8,734 bases of DNA, taken from Defluviicoccus vanus (GTDB lineage: Bacteria > Pseudomonadota > Alphaproteobacteria > Rhodospirillales > Defluviicoccaceae). The position numbers and the translations under genes are program-made. This document shows, in pieces, positions 5,735 through 8,734 of this stretch (position 1 is its first letter; each line of letters begins with the position of its first letter). The stretch is taken from positions 1,032,505 to 1,041,238 of the forward strand of contig NZ_CP053923.1 in the NCBI RefSeq assembly GCF_014672695.1, read 5' to 3'. The notes below the pieces were generated by a model, which did not search any database, was not told the DNA's origin, and was given only the letters and a program-made list of their open reading frames with translations.

Positions 5735-6377
5735 CTAGCCGGCCGCGGGACAAGCCAACACCGATGTACCGACGAGGGATGACGCCAGCGGCGATCAACG
5801 TCACACACTTTCGACTGTGCAAAGCATTAGCATAAGCTGTAACGGCACCTGCAATCAGGAGTTTTGGCTGGCAGCGCAAACGTCCGTCCCGCCAGGGCTG
5901 ACGCCGGGGGCGAGGATCGATAGTGCGCGTGATTGGCGCGCCCGCGCCGCGCACTGGGTCAATGACCGCTGCACCCGCATTTCTTGACTCAAAATGGCCG
6001 GCACTACATGTTTTTTATTTGTTCTTATGGCCGAAAGGTAAGGAAACGGTGCGAAGGCCGTAAGATAACGGCCATTTCGCGGAGACCTTGGTCTGTGCCC
6101 AAGAATTTCAGAGGCTTGGAGGGTTTGACCCGCCGATGAACGGTATCTGGACCGTCTGTGAACCACATCGATCCATCTATTAAGCGGTTTTAGCCAGCGA
6201 CAGTTCCCGGACCTAACGGTGGTGGGCACCAACCAAGGTCTCGCGCCGTCTCGATCGGCGCAACTGTCCTAACCCGAAAAATGCACGTTGGCTGGCGGGT
6301 GTAGCGTAAGCCGTTGAACGGATTTAGGATATTGTTACTGAAGCCTGATCCTGCCGTTTCCGGAGGCCGCACCCGCC
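5735..6377. other. 643-bp stretch without a recognisable gene, upstream of the IS1380 transposase
   Basis: No open frame here has family motifs or a ribosome site. It is less GC-rich than its surroundings in places (a T-rich run at about 6010-6026). It holds a short hairpin at 6056-6073 and, in its right third, presumably the left end and promoter of the IS1380-family element. One candidate left end is CCTAACCCG at 6268, chosen only because IS1380 ends usually begin CC; its inverted partner was not found downstream. The rest is probably eroded IS debris or old intergenic DNA. Confidence 0.5.
6056..6073. repeat. Short hairpin GGCCGT-N6-ACGGCC
   Basis: GGCCGT (6056-6061) and ACGGCC (6068-6073) are perfectly complementary around AAGATA. 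No T-run follows on either strand, so it is a weak terminator candidate at best. It lies in the gene-free stretch and has no gene assigned to it. Confidence 0.3.
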
Positions 6378-7721
6378 ATGGTTGATCCGACGATACCGCT
6401 CCCCGGCCTGTCACCCGTCTCCGGCAAGACGGTGGTGGCCCGGTTTGATGGTGGCGAGCTTTCCTCGGCTGCCGGGGTGCTGGCGCTGCGCGAGATCGAG
6501 GCCCGCCTTGGCGTGGCGACGCGACTGGCCGCCTGCCTGGATGATCCACGGGCGCCGGGGCAGACCATCCATGGACTGGCCGAGATCATCCGGTTCCGGC
6601 TGCTGATGATCGCCGCCGGATACGAGGACGGCAACGATGCCACCGGCTTGCGGCTCGATCCGGTGTTCAAGATGGCGCTGGATCAGGCGCCGTCGGGCCG
6701 CGCGCTGTGTTCGCAATCGACCATCTCGCGGCTGGAGAACCTGCCGGGCAAGCGGGCGCTGCTGCGCATCGGCCGGGCCATGGTCGATCTCTATTGCGCC
6801 TCGTTCCGGCAGGTGCCGAAGCGGATCACGCTCGACATCGACGACACCTTCGACGCCGTCCACGGCGGCCAGCAGCAGCTTCGGCTGTTCAACGCCCATT
6901 ATGACGAATACGGGTTCCAGCCCATCGTGGTGTTCGACGGCGAAGGCCGCTTCGTCACCGCCGTGCTGCGCCCTGCCAAGCGGCCCAAGGGCGTGGAAAT
7001 CCGCACCTTTCTGCGCCGCCTGCTCCGCGCCATCCGCGCCAACTGGCCCCAGACCTCCGTCCTGCTGCGAGCCGACAGCCATTACTGCGCGCCGGAGGTC
7101 CTGGACTGGTGCCGGGGCGAAGGCGTCGATTACATCTTCGGCGTGGCGCCGACCCCGACGCTCCGCGCCCATATCCTTGCCCTGGAAGCCCGCACCCAGA
7201 AGCGGTTCGACGATACCCCGGACGGCGGCAAGCTCCGCCGCTTCAAGGAATTCCTCGACGGCGCCGCAAGCTGGAGCCGGGTCGAGCGCATCGTCGCCTG
7301 CGTCGAGGCAGGACCAGACGGCACCGACACCCGCTTCATCGTCACCAACCTGACCGGCGGCGATGGCCGCTCCCTGTACCAGGGCATCTACTGCCAGCGG
7401 AGACAGGCCGAGAACCACATCAAGTCCTGGAAGACCCACCTGGCCGCCGACCGCACCTCTTGCCACGCGGCCACCGCCAACCAGTTCCGCCTGTTCCTCC
7501 ATGCCGGGGCGTATTGGCTGCTGTGGAGCCTGCGCGGGCTGATGCCAAAGCACTCGGTCTGGCGTGTCGCCCAGTTCGACACTCTCCGACTGCGGCTGAT
7601 CAAGATGGCGGCGCGGGTGATCGAGATGAAGACCATGATCAAGGTCCACTTGCCCACCGCCACCCCGTGCCAGGACATCCTGCGCCTCGCCCTCGGCCGG
7701 ATCCCACGCTTGGTCACCTGA
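6378..7721 (+). CDS. IS1380-family transposase, full length
   Basis: This 447-residue DDE transposase catalyses cut-and-paste or copy-type movement of its own IS. IS1380 motifs are in order: RFDGGELSSAAGVLALREIE near the N-terminus (22-41), TISRLENL (115-122), TLDIDDTFDAVHGGQQQ with the first catalytic Asp (153-156), LLRADSHYCAPEVLDWC with Asp233, and YCQRRQAENHIKSWK with Glu345. The order and spacing look intact and no frameshift or stop is seen, so the gene appears functional. The ATG at 6378 follows CCGGAGG by about 11 nt, and family homology begins at once. Codon use is strongly GC-rich and uniform, cleaner than the decayed neighbours, which suggests it is the latest arrival in the IS pile-up. 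Long reverse-strand frames over it are antisense artefacts. Confidence 0.93.
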   Translation: MVDPTIPLPGLSPVSGKTVVARFDGGELSSAAGVLALREIEARLGVATRLAACLDDPRAPGQTIHGLAEIIRFRLLMIAAGYEDGNDATGLRLDPVFKMALDQAPSGRALCSQSTISRLENLPGKRALLRIGRAMVDLYCASFRQVPKRITLDIDDTFDAVHGGQQQLRLFNAHYDEYGFQPIVVFDGEGRFVTAVLRPAKRPKGVEIRTFLRRLLRAIRANWPQTSVLLRADSHYCAPEVLDWCRGEGVDYIFGVAPTPTLRAHILALEARTQKRFDDTPDGGKLRRFKEFLDGAASWSRVERIVACVEAGPDGTDTRFIVTNLTGGDGRSLYQGIYCQRRQAENHIKSWKTHLAADRTSCHAATANQFRLFLHAGAYWLLWSLRGLMPKHSVWRVAQFDTLRLRLIKMAARVIEMKTMIKVHLPTATPCQDILRLALGRIPRLVT

Positions 7722-7726
7722 CCGAT

Positions 7727-7741
7727 GGGGCGATGTGCCCC
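7727..7741 (+). terminator. Weak hairpin just after the IS1380 transposase stop
   Basis: GGGGC (7727-7731) pairs with GCCCC (7737-7741) around a 5-base loop, 6 nt after the stop codon. A-rich/C-rich sequence follows instead of a T-run, so termination is uncertain. Confidence 0.25.
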
Positions 7742-7857
7742 CAAACGCCACCCACATCGTGAACCCACCAGCCCCACCCCACATACCGTCCCCATCTCCG
7801 GCTGGCGGCGGGACGCCACGCCCAAACGCAACCTAACGGAGAGTGGTTGCCCGGGTG

Positions 7858-8109
7858 TCAAGTGCGAGCATCAGCGCGGTGCATAATGGCGGTTAGCAGG
7901 TCGCTTGGCACGGCGCGCCACTGGCAGCCGATACTCAACACGTACATGATGCCATTCAGGATTGCCCGGATATCGACGCTGCGCCAGCACCCGCCGCGTT
8001 TTTCTAAAGGAATTAGTGGCTTGATCAGCGCCCACTCGGCGTCGGTCAACTCACTCGGGTAGCGCAGCTTGCTGCGATCGTAACAGTGGCGGTTGTCGGT
8101 CGTCCACAT
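7858..8109 (-). pseudogene. IS5-family (IS427-type) transposase OrfA, truncated
   Basis: The ATG at 8109 encodes MWTTDNRHCYDRSKLRYPSE, then LTDAEWALIKPLIPLEKRGG and VDIRAILNGIMYVLSIGCQW, ending RAVPSDL. This is the DUF4096-type N-terminal domain of IS427-group IS5 transposases. The expected next segment (PPRSTVYDYxxxW) is absent. The following residues, LTAIMHRADART before a stop at 7858, loosely resemble a segment from much later in these proteins (LLxxxVHxADxQDRDG), which suggests an internal deletion; this second match is tentative. The remainder is lost where IS1380-side sequence begins. It differs from the IS5 fragment at 5622-5734, which belongs to another subgroup. Confidence 0.8.
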
Positions 8110-8165
8110 CGGGCACCTCGCGAATCGGCGCCGACCATGGCGTCACAGATGAGGCCGACAGTTCA

Positions 8166-8219
8166 AGCCCCGCCAGTAACCGATTCCAATGGCTCGCAAA
8201 GCTCCCGGACGGACACTGA
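8166..8219 (-). repeat. 54-bp inverted repeat, right copy
   Basis: The minus strand from 8219 to 8166 matches 4841-4894 at 49 of 54 positions. Inward from it the sequence continues through about 56 bp to the IS427-type ORF start; outward lies the hprK leader. Four of the five differences are transitions (C/T or A/G). Similarity stops within 1-2 bases at each end. Confidence 0.85.
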
Positions 8220-8335
8220 AACCAAGCGCCTGTTGGCACAATGAGCCTGTTGCTCCCAAGCGGTTGCGAGCGATTTTGCATTCACTCGATGGTCGGCAAT
8301 TGACAACCGCACCCCGGCGCAGCAGGCTCCGGCGC

Positions 8336-8734
8336 ATGCAAAGACTGCGCGGAACCTGTATCGCCCTGGAAGGGCACGGTATCCTGCTTCGCGGCGATCC
8401 CGAAGCCGGCAAATCCGACTTGGCACTGCGGCTAATCGATGCCGGTGGAGAACTCGTGTCCGATGATTACACCGATATCTTGGCGGAAGACGGCCGTCTT
8501 CTCGCGTCGGCACCGCCGCCATTGCACGGACTTCTTGAGGTGCGCGGTCTTGGCATTGTCCGCCTGCCAGCGATCGCAACCGCATCACTCGTCGCCGCGG
8601 TCGACTTGGTGGACATCAGCGAGATCGAACGACTGCCACACCCCTGTTCGGAGACGATTCTCGGCGTGGCGTTGCCGGTGTTCCGCCTGATGGCACGGGA
8701 AGCCTCCGCTGTCGCCCGCATCCGGTTGATAATC
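8336..8734 (+). CDS. hprK: HPr kinase/phosphorylase, short alphaproteobacterial form, 3' end cut by window edge
   Basis: HprK phosphorylates (and dephosphorylates) the PTS protein HPr on a serine, linking carbon and energy status to regulation in the cytoplasm. 133 residues are visible. As in Alphaproteobacteria, the N-terminal domain of the Gram-positive enzyme is missing and the protein starts directly at the kinase core (MQRLRGTCIALEGHGILLRG). The P-loop is GDPEAGKS (20-27); the usual form is GxSGxGKS, so Pro and Glu replace the Ser and Gly. VSDD (41-44) and LLEVRGLGIVRLP (66-78, HprK signature) follow. Only the C-terminal tail is likely lost. The ATG at 8336 fits family starts, although no good Shine-Dalgarno is seen; a TTG at 8300 is in frame. 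In related genomes chvG-type sensor kinase genes usually lie upstream, but here the IS cluster does. Confidence 0.9.
   Translation, partial: MQRLRGTCIALEGHGILLRGDPEAGKSDLALRLIDAGGELVSDDYTDILAEDGRLLASAPPPLHGLLEVRGLGIVRLPAIATASLVAAVDLVDISEIERLPHPCSETILGVALPVFRLMAREASAVARIRLII

Larger units (their letters stand above)
6268..7839 (+). mobile_element. IS1380-family insertion sequence, ends not resolved
   Basis: The full-length transposase marks an IS1380-family element, usually about 1.6-1.7 kb. I could not find a convincing terminal inverted repeat pair. Coordinates run from a CC-starting candidate left end (6268) to the end of the direct repeat at 7839, and both edges are guesses. A 9-bp direct repeat, ACCTAACGG, occurs at 6211-6219 and 7831-7839; IS1380 elements usually duplicate only 4-5 bp, so it may be chance. 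The flanks are fragments of other IS elements on both sides. Confidence 0.45.

Noticed and set aside
5855..6232. Minus-strand open frame (125 codons) in the gene-free stretch
   Set aside because: No family resemblance, no convincing ribosome site and irregular composition. Kept as non-coding.
6411..7784. Long minus-strand open frame (457 codons) under the IS1380 transposase
   Set aside because: It mirrors the transposase in the antisense frame, has low-complexity composition and no ribosome site; the plus-strand protein carries all DDE motifs.
5622..8109. The two IS5-family fragments as halves of one element split by IS1380
   Set aside because: The pieces match different IS5 subgroups (RTAFVRFR...TAQLK type versus the IS427/DUF4096 type), so they are more likely two separate elements.
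1..8734. CRISPR array, tRNA/rRNA genes, toxin-antitoxin or defence island
   Set aside because: No regularly spaced direct repeats, no cloverleaf-like sequence and no matching protein families were seen. The accessory content is explained by IS elements.

Overview
The window looks like chromosomal DNA from a GC-rich alphaproteobacterium, possibly a Rhodospirillales-type organism. The main evidence is the short, kinase-domain-only HprK at the right edge, a form typical of Alphaproteobacteria. High-GC codon use throughout agrees with this. The genus cannot be read from the sequence.

Left part (1-2142): a trpG/pabA-type glutamine amidotransferase runs leftward off the window. Upstream of it, where a trpE-like partner might be expected, there is no gene. 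Instead there is a roughly 345 bp IS3-family remnant (803-1147) whose middle has been deleted, joining the first codons of orfA to the last part of orfB. A rightward HAD-superfamily phosphatase-like gene (1384-2142) follows.

Middle (2189-4616): three leftward genes probably form one operon, transcribed as DJ-1/PfpI-family protein, then AhpD-like carboxymuconolactone decarboxylase-family protein, then WrbA-type NAD(P)H:quinone oxidoreductase. Each has a strong Shine-Dalgarno sequence, and they are separated by gaps of about 120 bp. Together they suggest handling of reactive carbonyls, peroxides and quinones. A perfect 8-bp-stem hairpin lies in the leader of the first gene.

Right part (4841-8219): a pile-up of mobile-element debris around one full-length transposase. 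In order it holds an IS3 element whose interior was replaced by part of an IS30 transposase gene (4894-5621), a short IS5-family fragment (5622-5734), about 640 bp without a gene, a full-length IS1380-family transposase (6378-7721) and a decayed 5' part of a second, IS427-type IS5-family gene (7858-8109). A 54-bp sequence occurs at both outer edges in inverted orientation (4841-4894 and 8166-8219, 49/54 identical). The piled-up elements therefore sit between two arms of an imperfect long inverted repeat. hprK (8336 to the window end) begins just beyond the right arm.

I found no CRISPR array, tRNA, rRNA, toxin-antitoxin pair or recognisable defence system. The most unusual content is the nested and chimeric IS remnants, the 54-bp inverted repeat pair, and a few departures from consensus in catalytic motifs (HAD phosphatase, PfpI protein, HprK).
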